This document shows positions 28,720 through 38,211 of a stretch of DNA of 64,000 bases, piece by piece. Within the stretch, counting starts at the first letter, position 1, and each line of letters starts with the position of its first letter. The notes beneath the pieces are model-generated. The model ran no database searches and was not told the origin of the DNA. It saw only the letters and a program-made list of their open reading frames with translations. This DNA comes from Micromonospora pattaloongensis (GTDB lineage Bacteria > Actinomycetota > Actinomycetes > Mycobacteriales > Micromonosporaceae), in contig NZ_FNPH01000005.1 in assembly GCF_900107255.1 (NCBI RefSeq), forward strand, positions 186,001-250,000. The letters run 5' to 3'. The translations under genes were made by a program, and so were the position numbers.

Positions 28720-28742
28720 CCACAACTGCAAGATCGGCGGGG
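28720..28742 (+). repeat. Half-copy of the intergenic palindrome
   Basis: CCACAACTGCAAGATCG at 28720-28736 followed by GCGGGGA matches the right arm of the palindrome at 15149-15218 (CCACAACTGCAAGATCG then CGGGGA). The inverted partner arm is absent. It lies at the mraY-ftsW junction, where murD is normally found. Confidence 0.65.
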
Positions 28743-28795
28743 ACACGCCGGGGGTGCTGCGCGGGTGGGGTCCCGGGAGCGTCGATGATGGGAGG

Positions 28796-30340
28796 GTGGC
28801 CGAGGGCGGGGTCGACGGGGTGACGGCGGCGGAGCGTGCCGGGGGGACGGAGCGTGCCGCGGGGTCTGAGCGTGCCGTGGGGGCGGACGGCGGGCGTACC
28901 CCGGCCGGCGCGGACCGCGCGGCCCCTGATCGGGGCGCCGATCGCGGCGGCGCGGCGACGACGTCCGCGGCGGTGGCGCGGGGGTTCGACGTCACCGGTG
29001 GGCTCGCGGCGCTGCGCGGCCTGCTGGCGCGCCCGCTGGCCTCGTACTATCTGCTGATCTCCAGCGCCGGTCTGCTGCTGCTGATCGGGCTGACGATGGT
29101 CTTCTCCGCCAGCAGCGTCCAGGCCTACGTCAACGACGGCAGCGTCTTCGCGCAGCTGAGCAAGCAGGCGGTGTACGCGGTCATCGGGCTGGTCGTGTTC
29201 TGGGTGTGCCAGCGGCTGCCGCTGCGCACCTACCGCGCGATCGCCCGTCCGCTGCTGTGGCTGGCGGTCGGGCTGCTGGTGGTGCTCGGGCTGTTCACCG
29301 TGGCCGCCTCGATGTTGAAGACCGACCACGTGCAGGTCGGCCCGCTCGGCGGCGGTCTGCTGTCGCTGACGTTCGGCCCGATCGGCCTGCAGCCCGGCGA
29401 GGTCGCCAAGCTCGCCCTGGTGATCTGGGGCGCCGACGTGCTGGCCCGCAAGGGGGATTCGCTGGGCTGGTGGCGCGAGCTGTCGATGCCGCTGTTCCCG
29501 GTGGTCTTCCTGTTCTTCCTGCTGGTCGGCTACAACGACCTCGGCACCATGCTCTGCCTGCTCGCGCTGCTGGTCGGGCTGCTCTGGGCCGCCGGGGTGC
29601 GGCTGCAGGTCTTCGGCACGCTGTCGGCGGTCGGCCTGGTCGGCATCGGCCTGCTGATCGCCGCCGCGTCGCTGGGCGCGGGATCCGGGTCCACCGAGGA
29701 CGAGAACTACCGGCTCGCCCGGCTCACCTCGTTCCTCACCCCCGGCGAGGACTGCGAGGCGGCCGGCTGCTACCAGGCGCTGCAGGCGCGGTACGCGATC
29801 GGCAACGGCGGGTGGTTCGGCGTCGGCCTGGGCACGAGCCGGCTGAAGTGGGGCTACGTGCCGGAGGCGCACAACGACTTCATCTTCGCGATCCTCGCCG
29901 AGGAGCTCGGGGTGGTCGGCTGCGCCGTGGTGCTCGCGCTCTTCGCCGTGCTGGCCTACACCGGGCTGCGGATCGCCCGCCGGGTCGACGACCCCTTCCG
30001 CCGGCTCGCCGCCGCCGGGGTGACCGCGTGGCTGGTCGGCCAGGCCGCGATCAACATCGGCGGCGTGGTCGGACTCCTCCCGATCACCGGTCTGCCGCTG
30101 CCGTTCATCTCCGACGGCGGAAGCGCCCTGGTGGTGACGATGGCGGCGGTCGGCATGCTCGCCTCCTTCGCCCGCGCCGAGCCCGATGCGGCCCGCGCCC
30201 TACACGCGCGTCCCCCGGCCCGGTGGGTCCGACTACTCTGGGCCCCGTTGCCGCCGCATCCCGACAACCGTCGGCGCGAGGAGCCCGCCGCCGCGCCGGC
30301 GCGCGGAGCCGAGCGCGGGTCGGCGAAGCGGCGCGACTGA
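28796..30340 (+). CDS. ftsW: Septal peptidoglycan polymerase (SEDS)
   Basis: About 514 residues if GTG at 28796 is used; GTG at 28754 or 28820 are alternatives, and the first 75 residues are low-complexity Ala/Gly/Arg either way. Ten transmembrane helices carry the SEDS glycosyltransferase core: LQPGEVAKLALVIWGA, GYNDLGTMLCLLALL (conserved Asp region), YQALQARYAIGNGGWFGVGL, PEAHNDFIFAILAEELG and LPLPFISDGGSALV. It polymerises lipid II at the septum with FtsI. The C-terminus is a basic cytoplasmic tail. Confidence 0.92.
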   Translation: MAEGGVDGVTAAERAGGTERAAGSERAVGADGGRTPAGADRAAPDRGADRGGAATTSAAVARGFDVTGGLAALRGLLARPLASYYLLISSAGLLLLIGLTMVFSASSVQAYVNDGSVFAQLSKQAVYAVIGLVVFWVCQRLPLRTYRAIARPLLWLAVGLLVVLGLFTVAASMLKTDHVQVGPLGGGLLSLTFGPIGLQPGEVAKLALVIWGADVLARKGDSLGWWRELSMPLFPVVFLFFLLVGYNDLGTMLCLLALLVGLLWAAGVRLQVFGTLSAVGLVGIGLLIAAASLGAGSGSTEDENYRLARLTSFLTPGEDCEAAGCYQALQARYAIGNGGWFGVGLGTSRLKWGYVPEAHNDFIFAILAEELGVVGCAVVLALFAVLAYTGLRIARRVDDPFRRLAAAGVTAWLVGQAAINIGGVVGLLPITGLPLPFISDGGSALVVTMAAVGMLASFARAEPDAARALHARPPARWVRLLWAPLPPHPDNRRREEPAAAPARGAERGSAKRRD

Positions 30341-30421
30341 CGGCGGCGTCCTCACCGGCGCCGTCCACCCCGGGCGCCCGCGCCCGCGTGCCGCGACGGC
30401 AGAGAGCGAGAGGAGACGCTG

Positions 30422-31528
30422 ATGGGTCCGCTACGGTCGGTCGTGCTGGCAGGAGGTGGCACGGGCGGACACGTCTACCCGTTGCTGGCCTTCGCGGACT
30501 GCCTGCGCCGACACGATCCGGGCGTACGGATCACCTGCGTCGGGACCGCGAAGGGGCTGGAGGCGGAGCTGATCCCGCCGCGCGGCTACGACCTGCGGCA
30601 GATCCCGGCGCACCAGCTGCCCCGATCGGTCAACATGAACCTGATGCGCACCCCGGACCGGATGTGGAAGGCGGCGCGCGCGGCGGGCAAGGTGATCGAC
30701 GAGGTCCGCGCCGACGTGGTCGTCGGCTTCGGCGGGTACGTCTCCGTGCCGGCCTACCTGGCCGCCTGGCGCCGCGAGCTGCCGATCGTCATCCACGAGG
30801 TCAACGTGCCGCCCGGCGTTGCCAATCGGCTGGGGATGAAGTTCACCAAGCATGTGGCGGTCGGTTTTCCGCACCAGCCCGGTCAGGCGGAGTCGCTGCG
30901 CGACGCGCGCGTCGTCGGTGTGCCGCTGCGGCAGTCGATCGCCCACCTCGACCGCGCGGCGCTGCGCGCCCAGGCCCGGACCTACTTCGGCCTGCACCCC
31001 GACCTGCCGACCGTCTTCGTCTCCGGCGGCTCCCAGGGGGCCCGCTCGATCAACCTCGCGGTCGCCGGGGCGGCGAAGGAGCTGGCCCGCGCCGGCGTGC
31101 AGGTGCTGCACGTGATCGGTGCCCGCAACGAGCCCGTCTCGGTCCCCAGCGATCTGCCGGTGCCGTACGTCACGCTGCCGTACCTATCGGAGATGGAGCT
31201 CGGGTACGCCGCGGCGGACGTGATGCTCTGCCGCGGCGGCGCGATGACCTGCGCCGAGGTCGCCGCGGTCGGGCTGCCCGCGGTCTACGTGCCGTACCCG
31301 CACAGCAACCAGGAGCAGAAGCGCAACGCGTTGCCCGTGGTGGAGGCCGGTGGCGGGCTGCTCATCGAGGACGCCGAGATCTCGCCGGGCTGGATCGAGC
31401 AGCACCTGATCCCGCTGGTGCGCGATCCGCAGCGGCTCGGCGCGATGGCGGGCGCCGCGGCGGCGTACGGGCGGCGTGACGGCGACGAGGCACTGTTGGA
31501 CTTCGTGTACGAGGCGGTGTCGCGATGA
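30422..31528 (+). CDS. murG: UDP-GlcNAc:lipid I N-acetylglucosaminyltransferase
   Basis: 368 residues. Membrane-associated GT-B enzyme converting lipid I to lipid II. Glycine loops VVLAGGGTGGHVYPLLAFAD and VVGFGGYVSVPAYLAA bind lipid phosphate; HEVNVPPGVANRLGMKF and VSGGSQGARSINLAV are family blocks; the UDP-GlcNAc site is MLCRGGAMTCAEVAAVGLP and YPHSNQEQKRNALPV. GAGAGGAG precedes the ATG. ORF spacing to ftsW is 81 bases. Confidence 0.95.
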   Translation: MGPLRSVVLAGGGTGGHVYPLLAFADCLRRHDPGVRITCVGTAKGLEAELIPPRGYDLRQIPAHQLPRSVNMNLMRTPDRMWKAARAAGKVIDEVRADVVVGFGGYVSVPAYLAAWRRELPIVIHEVNVPPGVANRLGMKFTKHVAVGFPHQPGQAESLRDARVVGVPLRQSIAHLDRAALRAQARTYFGLHPDLPTVFVSGGSQGARSINLAVAGAAKELARAGVQVLHVIGARNEPVSVPSDLPVPYVTLPYLSEMELGYAAADVMLCRGGAMTCAEVAAVGLPAVYVPYPHSNQEQKRNALPVVEAGGGLLIEDAEISPGWIEQHLIPLVRDPQRLGAMAGAAAAYGRRDGDEALLDFVYEAVSR

Positions 31529-31601
31529 CGCGGCCCGGCCAGGAAAGTGCCGCACGGGCGCCCCGGGCGTGCCGGGCGGCGGGCAACGGAAAGGTGATCC
31601 T

Positions 31602-33071
31602 GTGAACACCGCGGAGTTCGCGCCGGTCGGGACGGTGTCCGCCGAGGAGCTGGGCACGGTCCACCTGATCGGCGTCGGTGGCGTCGGCATGAGCGGGCTC
31701 GCCCGGCTGCTGTTGACCCGGGGCATCCCGGTCTCCGGCAGCGAGCTGCGGGAATGGCCGGCGTTGGCCGGGCTGCGGGCGCTCGGCGGCACCATCCACA
31801 TGAGCCACGAACCGTCCAACCTGGACGGCGTGGACACGGTCGTCTACTCCACCGCGATCCCGGCCGACCACGTCGAGCTGGCCGAGGCCCGCCGCCGTGG
31901 CCTGCGGGTGCTGCACCGCTCCGAGGCGCTCGCCGCCGCCATGACCGGGCGGCAGACCATCGCGGTGGCCGGCACCCATGGCAAGACCACGACGACGTCC
32001 ATGGCCACGCTCATCCTGCAGCAGGCCGGGCAGGACCCGTCCTTCGTGATCGGCGGGGAGATCTCCGAGGTGGGCTCGAACGCCCACCACGGCAGCGGCG
32101 AGTTCTTCGTCGCCGAGGCCGACGAGAGCGACCGGTCCTTCCTGCTCTACCGGCCGCACGTGTCGATCATCACGAACATCGACGCCGACCACCTCAACAC
32201 GTACGGCGACCTCGCCGGGCTGTCGGCGGCGTTCGCCGAGTTCGCCCGGCTCACCGACCCGGACGGTTTCGTGGTCACCTGCGCCGACAACCCGGGCACC
32301 CGTGCGATGGCCGAGACGCTGCGCGCCGAGGGGCGCACCGTCTACACGTACGGGACGGCGCACGACGCCGACCTGCGGATGTCGGAGGTCGTCTCCTCCG
32401 GGCACGGCGTGCGCTACCTGGCCGAGCTGGACGGCGAGTCGCTGGGGGAGATCTTCCTGCCGTTGCCCGGACGTCACCTCGGGCTCAACAGCGCGGCCGC
32501 CGTGCTCGCCGCCCTCAAGCTGGGCCTGCCGCTGCAGGCCGCGGTGACCGCGCTCGCCTCGTTCCCCGGGGTGCGGCGGCGGTTCGAGCGCAAGGGGACG
32601 GTCGCCGGCATCCAGGTCTACGACGAGTACGCCTACCACCCCACCTCGATGACCGCGGCGTTGCAGACGCTGCGGGAGGTCGCCGGCGACGGGCGGCTGA
32701 TCGTGGTGTTCCAGCCGTACCGGGTCTACCGGACCCGCGACCTGGAGGCGGAGCTCGCCGCGGCGCTCGCCATCGCCGACGAGGTGGTGATCCTGGAGGT
32801 CTTCGGGCCGGGGGAGATGCGGCAGCCGGGAGAGGGTGGGGTCGCGCTGACCGCGGCGGTCCCGCTGCCGGCGGACCGCAAGATCTTCGTGCCGTCCTGG
32901 GAGGACGTGCCCGGCGAGGTCGTCCGCCGGGCGCGCGAGGGAGACGTGGTCGTGACGATGGGCGCGCCGCCGATCTCGCTGATGGGCGACGAGCTGCTGG
33001 CCGCGCTCGCCGACGGGGCGGTGGGGGCGGAGACGACGCGTCCGGGCGCGGCGACGCTGGATGCCGGATGA
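31602..33071 (+). CDS. murC: UDP-N-acetylmuramate-L-alanine ligase
   Basis: 489 residues from GTG at 31602, with GGAAAGGTGA upstream. Adds the first stem residue (L-Ala) to UDP-MurNAc. N-terminal UDP loop VHLIGVGGVGMSGLARLLL; ATP loop VAGTHGKTTTTSMATL; EADESDRSFLLYRP and NIDADHLNTYGD; C-terminal DEYAYHPTSMTAAL and FQPYRVYRT. In Streptomyces murC lies elsewhere in the genome, whereas here it is between murG and ftsQ. It overlaps ftsQ as ATGA. Confidence 0.95.
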   Translation: MNTAEFAPVGTVSAEELGTVHLIGVGGVGMSGLARLLLTRGIPVSGSELREWPALAGLRALGGTIHMSHEPSNLDGVDTVVYSTAIPADHVELAEARRRGLRVLHRSEALAAAMTGRQTIAVAGTHGKTTTTSMATLILQQAGQDPSFVIGGEISEVGSNAHHGSGEFFVAEADESDRSFLLYRPHVSIITNIDADHLNTYGDLAGLSAAFAEFARLTDPDGFVVTCADNPGTRAMAETLRAEGRTVYTYGTAHDADLRMSEVVSSGHGVRYLAELDGESLGEIFLPLPGRHLGLNSAAAVLAALKLGLPLQAAVTALASFPGVRRRFERKGTVAGIQVYDEYAYHPTSMTAALQTLREVAGDGRLIVVFQPYRVYRTRDLEAELAAALAIADEVVILEVFGPGEMRQPGEGGVALTAAVPLPADRKIFVPSWEDVPGEVVRRAREGDVVVTMGAPPISLMGDELLAALADGAVGAETTRPGAATLDAG

Positions 33072-33928
33072 CGCCTGCCCGGGTCGGACCCGGCGGACCC
33101 GGTGGCCGCGCGTCGGCGTCGGGGACGACGGGTCCGACGGGTCGCGGTGGCCGCGGCGGCTCGGAGGCGCACGGCGCCCGTCGCTGGCGGCTGGTACGCG
33201 CCGGCACCGACGCCGTGCCGCCCTCGGTGCGGCGGTTCATGCGTCGTGCCCGGCAGCGGCGGCTGCGGGCCGCGATGCCGTGGGCGGTCGTCGGCGGGGT
33301 GCTGGCGTTCGCCGGGCTGGTCGCCTGGATCGTCTTCGGCACCGCCGTCTTCGGGGTTCGCGAGGTGCGGGTGACCGGAGGCCAGATCCTGACCGCGGTC
33401 GAGGTGCGCAACGCGGCCGCGGTGCCCGACGGTGTGTCGCTGGCGCGGGTCGACGTCGCCGCCGTGCGTGAGCGCGTCGCGGCGCTGGCGCCGGTGGAGC
33501 GGGTCACCGTGGTACGCGACTGGCCGCGCACCGTGCTGGTGCAGGTGGTGGAACGCACCCCCGTGGCGGTGGTGCCGCAGCGGCAGGGCTTCGTCGTGGT
33601 CGACGCCGCGGGCGTGCCGTTCCGGACGCTGGCGGAGCGGCCGGCCGAGCTGCCGTTGGCGCGGGTGGTCGCGCCGGGCCGCGACGATCCGGCGACGCGT
33701 GCGGCGCTGCAGGTGCTCGGCGCGCTGACGCCGGAGCTGCGGAGCCAGCTGCAGGAGGTGGCGGTGGCCGGGCCGGCGCGGATCACGGTGAAGTTGCGGG
33801 GCGGCCGCACGATCGTCTGGGGCGATGCCTCGGACAACGAGACCAAGGCGCGGGTGGCCGGCGCGCTGTTGTCCCGCGAGGGCAGGACGATCGACGTGAG
33901 CGCGCCGGACGTGGTCACGGTCCGCTGA
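33068..33928 (+). CDS. ftsQ: Cell-division protein FtsQ
   Basis: 286 residues from ATG at 33068, overlapping the murC stop. A Gly/Arg-rich cytoplasmic tail of about 75 residues, one transmembrane helix (MPWAVVGGVLAFAGLVAWIVFG), then the POTRA domain (VFGVREVRVTGGQILTAVEV to RVTVVRDWPRTVLVQVVERTPVAV) and the beta domain. Bitopic divisome scaffold linking FtsL/DivIC to the septal synthases. A low-GC gap with the ftsZ promoter follows. Confidence 0.92.
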   Translation: MTPARVGPGGPGGRASASGTTGPTGRGGRGGSEAHGARRWRLVRAGTDAVPPSVRRFMRRARQRRLRAAMPWAVVGGVLAFAGLVAWIVFGTAVFGVREVRVTGGQILTAVEVRNAAAVPDGVSLARVDVAAVRERVAALAPVERVTVVRDWPRTVLVQVVERTPVAVVPQRQGFVVVDAAGVPFRTLAERPAELPLARVVAPGRDDPATRAALQVLGALTPELRSQLQEVAVAGPARITVKLRGGRTIVWGDASDNETKARVAGALLSREGRTIDVSAPDVVTVR

Positions 33929-34081
33929 CCGGGGGAATCCGTGCGCCGCGGCCCGGCGGTCGGATCCGGCGTGTCGCGCGGTCGTCCGGGGCCGCCAGTG
34001 GGCAGTGAGTTGCCGACACGCCGCGTCGGTTCTTGGATCGCGCGGACGGTCCGCTTACGTTGCCCCCGAGGCTTTCAGAGG

Positions 34082-34110
34082 TTGACATAACTCTAAGCCT
34101 CTAGTAGAGG
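34082..34110 (+). promoter_or_regulatory. ftsZ promoter with a palindrome over the -10
   Basis: TTGACA (34082-34087), a 17-bp spacer and TAGAGG (34105-34110) form a good promoter 104 bases before the ftsZ start. CCTCTAGTAGAGG (34098-34110) is a perfect 6-bp-arm palindrome that includes the -10, so a repressor site is possible. The surrounding 80 bases are the most A/T-rich in the cluster. Confidence 0.7.
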
Positions 34111-34142
34111 GTGAGGGTTACCCCTTCGTCCTCTCGTACCGA

Positions 34143-34189
34143 GCGGTTGTCGATCGCGGTCAGGCCGGGTCGCACGGGTCGACAACCGC
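34143..34189 (+). promoter_or_regulatory. Hairpin in the ftsZ 5' leader
   Basis: GCGGTTGTCGA (34143-34153) pairs perfectly with TCGACAACCGC (34179-34189) across a 25-base loop. It lies between the promoter and the ribosome site (GGAAGGGAAGG, about 10 bases before the GTG). It could protect the mRNA or tune translation of ftsZ; there is no T-run to make it a terminator. Confidence 0.6.
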
Positions 34190-34213
34190 CGAACTCGGAA
34201 GGGAAGGCAACCG

Positions 34214-35338
34214 GTGACACCTCCGCACAACTACCTGGCGGTCATCAAGGTCGTCGGCATCGGTGGCGGCGGAGTCAACGCCGTCAATCGCATGATCGAG
34301 GTCGGCCTGAAGGGCGTCGAGTTCATCGCGATCAACACCGACGCGCAGGCGCTGCTGATGAGCGACGCCGACGTCAAGCTCGACGTGGGCCGTGAACTGA
34401 CTCGCGGGCTCGGCGCCGGGGCCAACCCGGACGTCGGCAAGAGCGCGGCGGAGGATCACCGCGACGAGATCGAAGAGGTCCTCAAGGGCGCCGACATGGT
34501 CTTCGTGACCTGTGGCGAGGGCGGCGGCACGGGCACCGGTGGCGCCCCGGTGGTCGCCAACATCGCCCGCAAGCTCGGCGCGCTGACCATCGGCGTCGTG
34601 ACCCGGCCCTTCTCCTTCGAGGGCAAGCGCCGGCAGGTGCAGGCCGAGTCCGGGATCGACGAGCTGCGCAACCAGTGCGACACGCTGATCGTGATCCCCA
34701 ACGACCGGCTGCTGGCCCTCGGTGACCGCGGCATCAGCATGATGGACGCCTTCCGGCAGGCCGACCAGGTCCTCCTCTCCGGTGTCCAGGGCATCACCGA
34801 CCTGATCACGACGCCGGGTCTGATCAACCTGGACTTCGCGGACGTCAAGAGCGTGATGAGCGGCGCCGGCAGCGCGCTGATGGGCATCGGTAGCGCCCGT
34901 GGCGACAACCGCGCGGTCGAGGCCGCCGAGGCGGCGATCTCCAGCCCGCTGCTCGAGCAGAGCATGGACGGCGCGCGCGGCGTGCTGCTCTCCATCGCCG
35001 GCGGCTCCGACCTCGGCCTGTTCGAGATCAACGACGCGGCGCAGCTGGTCACCGACGCGGCGCACCCGGACGCCAACATCATCTTCGGTGCGGTCATCGA
35101 CGACGCGCTCGGCGACGAGGTGCGGGTGACGGTCATCGCGGCGGGCTTCGACGGTGGGGCGCCGGCGTACAAGCCGGCCGAGCCCGCCCGCAAGGTCGCG
35201 CCGCCGCCGGCCCCCCAGCAGCCGGCCGTGCCCGCGACCCCGTCGACGCCCACGACGCCCCCGGCGACCAGCAACCAGCCGCGCCGTGTTCTCTTCGACG
35301 ACGTCGACGTGCCGGACTTCCTGAAGAACGGCTCCTGA
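34214..35338 (+). CDS. ftsZ: Cell-division GTPase FtsZ
   Basis: 374 residues from GTG at 34214. Tubulin homologue forming the Z-ring. N-terminal [16 protein letters not shown], the tubulin signature [13 protein letters not shown] (about residues 102-114), T7 loop [20 protein letters not shown], then a Pro/Thr-rich linker and the conserved C-terminal peptide [12 protein letters not shown], which binds SepF and other partners. Own promoter upstream in addition to read-through from the cluster. In most actinobacteria pgeF follows; here yggS begins 11 bases later. Confidence 0.97.
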   Translation: MTPPHNYLAVIKVVGIGGGGVNAVNRMIEVGLKGVEFIAINTDAQALLMSDADVKLDVGRELTRGLGAGANPDVGKSAAEDHRDEIEEVLKGADMVFVTCGEGGGTGTGGAPVVANIARKLGALTIGVVTRPFSFEGKRRQVQAESGIDELRNQCDTLIVIPNDRLLALGDRGISMMDAFRQADQVLLSGVQGITDLITTPGLINLDFADVKSVMSGAGSALMGIGSARGDNRAVEAAEAAISSPLLEQSMDGARGVLLSIAGGSDLGLFEINDAAQLVTDAAHPDANIIFGAVIDDALGDEVRVTVIAAGFDGGAPAYKPAEPARKVAPPPAPQQPAVPATPSTPTTPPATSNQPRRVLFDDVDVPDFLKNGS

Positions 35339-35349
35339 GCGTCGCGGAG

Positions 35350-36105
35350 ATGATCGGGGCATCGACGGATCCGTCGGAACGGCGACGCGCGGAGCTGGCG
35401 GACAATCTGGCCGGCGTGCGCGCCCGCGTCGCCGACGCGTGTGCGGCGGCCGGCCGCGATCCCGCGTCGGTGGCGCTGATCGCGGTGACCAAGACGTACC
35501 CGGCGAGCGACGTCGCGTTGCTCGCCGGGCTCGGCGTGACCGACGTGGGGGAGAACCGCGACCAGGAGGCGGCCGCCAAGGCGGCCGCGGTCGCGGCGGC
35601 CGGGGCGACGGTGCGGTGGCACTTCGTCGGCCAGCTCCAGCGCAACAAGTCCCGGTCGGTGGTCGGCTACGCCGACGTGGTCCAGTCGGTCGACAGCGTG
35701 CGGCTCGCGGCCGCGCTCGCCGAGGCGGCGCGGCGGCACCGACCGGCGTCGCGGCCGCCGTTGGACGTGCTGGTGCAGGTGAGCATCGACGGAGACCCGG
35801 CGCGCGGCGGGGCCCTGCCGGACGCCGCCGACCCCGACCGTGGCCTGTGGCCGGTGGCCGAGGCGGTGGCCGGGACCGACGCGTTGCGGCTGGCCGGGCT
35901 CATGGCGGTCGCGCCGCTGGGGTGGCCGCCGGAGTCGGCCTTCGACCGGCTGGCGGCGATCGCGGCGCGGGTGCGCGCCGATTTCCCCGGCGCCACGCTG
36001 CTCTCCGCGGGCATGAGCGCCGATCTCGAGGCGGCGATCGCGCACGGCGCGACACATGTGCGCGTCGGCAGCGCATTGCTCGGAATGCGTAGCACGCTGC
36101 GGTAG
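35350..36105 (+). CDS. YggS/PLPBP-type pyridoxal phosphate homeostasis protein
   Basis: 251 residues. Single-domain alanine-racemase-like barrel that carries PLP without known catalysis. PLP lysine in LIAVTKTYPASDVALLA near residue 48; GENRDQEAAAK; WHFVGQLQRNKSRSVV; C-terminal LSAGMSADLEAAIAHGATHVRVGSALLG binds the phosphate. ATG at 35350 lies 11 bases after the ftsZ stop, with GCGGAG upstream. Standard neighbour of sepF in this cluster. Confidence 0.92.
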   Translation: MIGASTDPSERRRAELADNLAGVRARVADACAAAGRDPASVALIAVTKTYPASDVALLAGLGVTDVGENRDQEAAAKAAAVAAAGATVRWHFVGQLQRNKSRSVVGYADVVQSVDSVRLAAALAEAARRHRPASRPPLDVLVQVSIDGDPARGGALPDAADPDRGLWPVAEAVAGTDALRLAGLMAVAPLGWPPESAFDRLAAIAARVRADFPGATLLSAGMSADLEAAIAHGATHVRVGSALLGMRSTLR

Positions 36106-36299
36106 CCTGACGGCCGGGACACCAAACTACATCCGTGTTGTTTGAGGCGGCGCTTCCCTGGTCGGGGGTCACGGTTCCGGTCGTTTGGCGGCCGGGCCGG
36201 GGGGAGAAGTCTTCAGGCCGGTGGGCATTGCGGTGTTCACGCGCGTGACAGTGGCACGGCACGGGGGGCGTGCCGCACGGCGGACGGAGGGGCGCGGCG

Positions 36300-36986
36300 A
36301 TGGGTGCACTGCGCAAGGCGGGGGTCTGGCTCGGCCTCGTCGAGGACGAGGACGACCGGGCGTACGACGACGGTGCGTACGACAAGGGTGGTTACCGTGA
36401 GTCGCGGTACCGGGACAGCCGGTACGCGGACGATTTCGGTGACGATGAGGACGAGCCGGATGACGGACCGGTCCTCACCCGGGTCCGCTCGTCGGAGCGG
36501 CTGCGCCACTCGGACCGGCTGAGCGGCCGCGCAGCCGACGTGGACCGTGGCGACGCGGAGCCGCCCGAGCGCTCCAGCGTGCGCTCGATCACGCGGCCGA
36601 GCGCTCCCGAGCCGTCGTCGGCGCTCACGTACTCCACCCGGGACAACCTCGCGCTCGCGCCGCAGGTGCAGCTGCGCGAGCGCGCCCCCGTGGCCGACGA
36701 CGAGCAGCGGTACCAGATCACCACGCTGCATCCCACGACCTACCGCGAGGCCCGCACCATCGGCGAGCACTTCCGCGACGGTGTCCCGGTCATCATCAAT
36801 CTCACCGAGATGGACGAGGCGGACGCCCGCCGACTGGTCGATTTCGCGGCCGGTCTGGCGTTCGGGCTGCGCGGTACGATCGAGCGCGTGACCAACAGGG
36901 TGTTCCTGCTCTCACCGGCCAACGTCCAGGTCACCGCCGAGGACAAGGCCAAGATCGCTGAGGGCGGTTTTTTCAGTCTGAGCTAG
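36300..36986 (+). CDS. sepF: Cell-division protein SepF
   Basis: 228 residues from ATG at 36300, with GGAGGGG upstream. The N-terminus [16 protein letters not shown] is the amphipathic membrane-targeting helix. An acidic/Arg-rich disordered linker (residues 20-130) leads to the SepF core ([61 protein letters not shown]). It anchors FtsZ to the membrane; actinobacteria lack FtsA and depend on it. The 194-base gap before it may hold a promoter. Confidence 0.93.
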   Translation: MGALRKAGVWLGLVEDEDDRAYDDGAYDKGGYRESRYRDSRYADDFGDDEDEPDDGPVLTRVRSSERLRHSDRLSGRAADVDRGDAEPPERSSVRSITRPSAPEPSSALTYSTRDNLALAPQVQLRERAPVADDEQRYQITTLHPTTYREARTIGEHFRDGVPVIINLTEMDEADARRLVDFAAGLAFGLRGTIERVTNRVFLLSPANVQVTAEDKAKIAEGGFFSLS

Positions 36987-37010
36987 TCTGAACGAGGGAC
37001 GCCGTCTGCC

Positions 37011-37313
37011 GTGTTGTCGATCCTGTTCCAGGTGCTGTACCTGCTGCTCTACGTCTTCTTCCTGGCGCTGTTGGCGCGTTTCGTGCTGGGTGCTGTCCTG
37101 CAGTACAGTCGCCGGTGGCAACCCGGCCGGGGGGCTGCCGCAGGAATGGAATCGGTGTGGAGCGTCACTGATCCGCCCCTCAAGGCGTTGAGGCGTGTGA
37201 TCCCACCACTGCGAATTGGTACCGTGAGCTTCGACCTGGCCTCCCTTGTGCTCCTGGTTATCCTGTTCGTGCTGATGGAGTTCGTGGTGAAGCGGCTGAT
37301 CAGCTTGTTCTGA
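37011..37313 (+). CDS. yggT: YggT family membrane protein
   Basis: 100 residues from GTG at 37011. Two transmembrane segments ([21 protein letters not shown] and [20 protein letters not shown]) flank the family motif [19 protein letters not shown]. Conserved between sepF and divIVA in Gram-positive bacteria. Its molecular role is not settled; an envelope or division accessory role is inferred from position. Confidence 0.9.
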   Translation: MLSILFQVLYLLLYVFFLALLARFVLGAVLQYSRRWQPGRGAAAGMESVWSVTDPPLKALRRVIPPLRIGTVSFDLASLVLLVILFVLMEFVVKRLISLF

Positions 37314-37353
37314 CCAGCGCGCTACGCGGCCGCAACTGACCCGAGGAGTTTCG

Positions 37354-38160
37354 ATGCCGCTTACCCCGGCCGACGTCCACAACGTCGCCTTCAAAAAGCC
37401 TCCGATCGGCAAGCGGGGGTATGACGAGGAGGAGGTCGACGCCTTCCTGGACGAGGTCGAGCGTGAGCTCGCCCGTCTGATCGAGGAGAACAACGAGCTG
37501 CGTGCCCAGGTGGAGCGCGGCGGCCGTGGCGGCGCTCCAGCCGCTCCCGGCGCCGACCCTCGACTGGCCGCCGAGCTCAACGACATGAAGACCCAGCTCG
37601 ACCGGGCGCAGCGCGACAAGGCGGCGGCGGAGCAGGCGGCCCGTGCGATGCAGGCCGAGCTGGAGCAGGTGCGGTCCCAGGGCGGCGCCGTGGTCGCGGC
37701 CGGCGGCGACGGCGAGCAGCAGGCCCTGCGGGTGCTGATGATGGCGCAGCGCACGGCCGACGACCACGTGTCGGACGCCCGGCGCGAGGCGGACAAGCTC
37801 CTGTCCGACGCGCGCTCCAAGGCCGAGGAGGTCACGCGTGAGGCGCGGGCCAAGGCCGACGCGCTGGAGCGCGACGCCCGCCAGCGGCACCAGGAGGCGA
37901 TGGGCGGCCTGGACGCCAAGCGGACGGCGCTGCAGAAGCACATCGAGGAGCTCAAGCAGTTCGAGCGGGAGTACCGGACGCGGCTGAAGGCCTACCTGGA
38001 GAGCCAGCTGCGCGACCTCGACGGTCGTGGGCAGGGCCTCGAGGCGGAGATGACCCGGGCCGAGGGCAACCGTGCGGTCTCCGGCTCCGGCGGCCTGGCC
38101 ACGGCGGGGCTCGCCGGCTCCTACGGCGGCCGCTCCGGCGCGCTCGAAGCCGGCCGCTGA
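37354..38160 (+). CDS. divIVA: Polar-growth scaffold DivIVA (Wag31)
   Basis: 268 residues. The membrane-binding N-domain [20 protein letters not shown], then [20 protein letters not shown], is followed by a Gly/Ala linker (residues 60-75), a long coiled coil (about 76-225) and a Gly-rich tail. In actinobacteria it marks poles and branch tips and recruits the elongation machinery. GAGGAG precedes the ATG. Last core gene of the cluster. Confidence 0.95.
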   Translation: MPLTPADVHNVAFKKPPIGKRGYDEEEVDAFLDEVERELARLIEENNELRAQVERGGRGGAPAAPGADPRLAAELNDMKTQLDRAQRDKAAAEQAARAMQAELEQVRSQGGAVVAAGGDGEQQALRVLMMAQRTADDHVSDARREADKLLSDARSKAEEVTREARAKADALERDARQRHQEAMGGLDAKRTALQKHIEELKQFEREYRTRLKAYLESQLRDLDGRGQGLEAEMTRAEGNRAVSGSGGLATAGLAGSYGGRSGALEAGR

Positions 38161-38211
38161 CCCCGCGCGGTCACGGAAGACGACAGGAAGCCGATGCGGC
38201 GGGGGTGAGCC

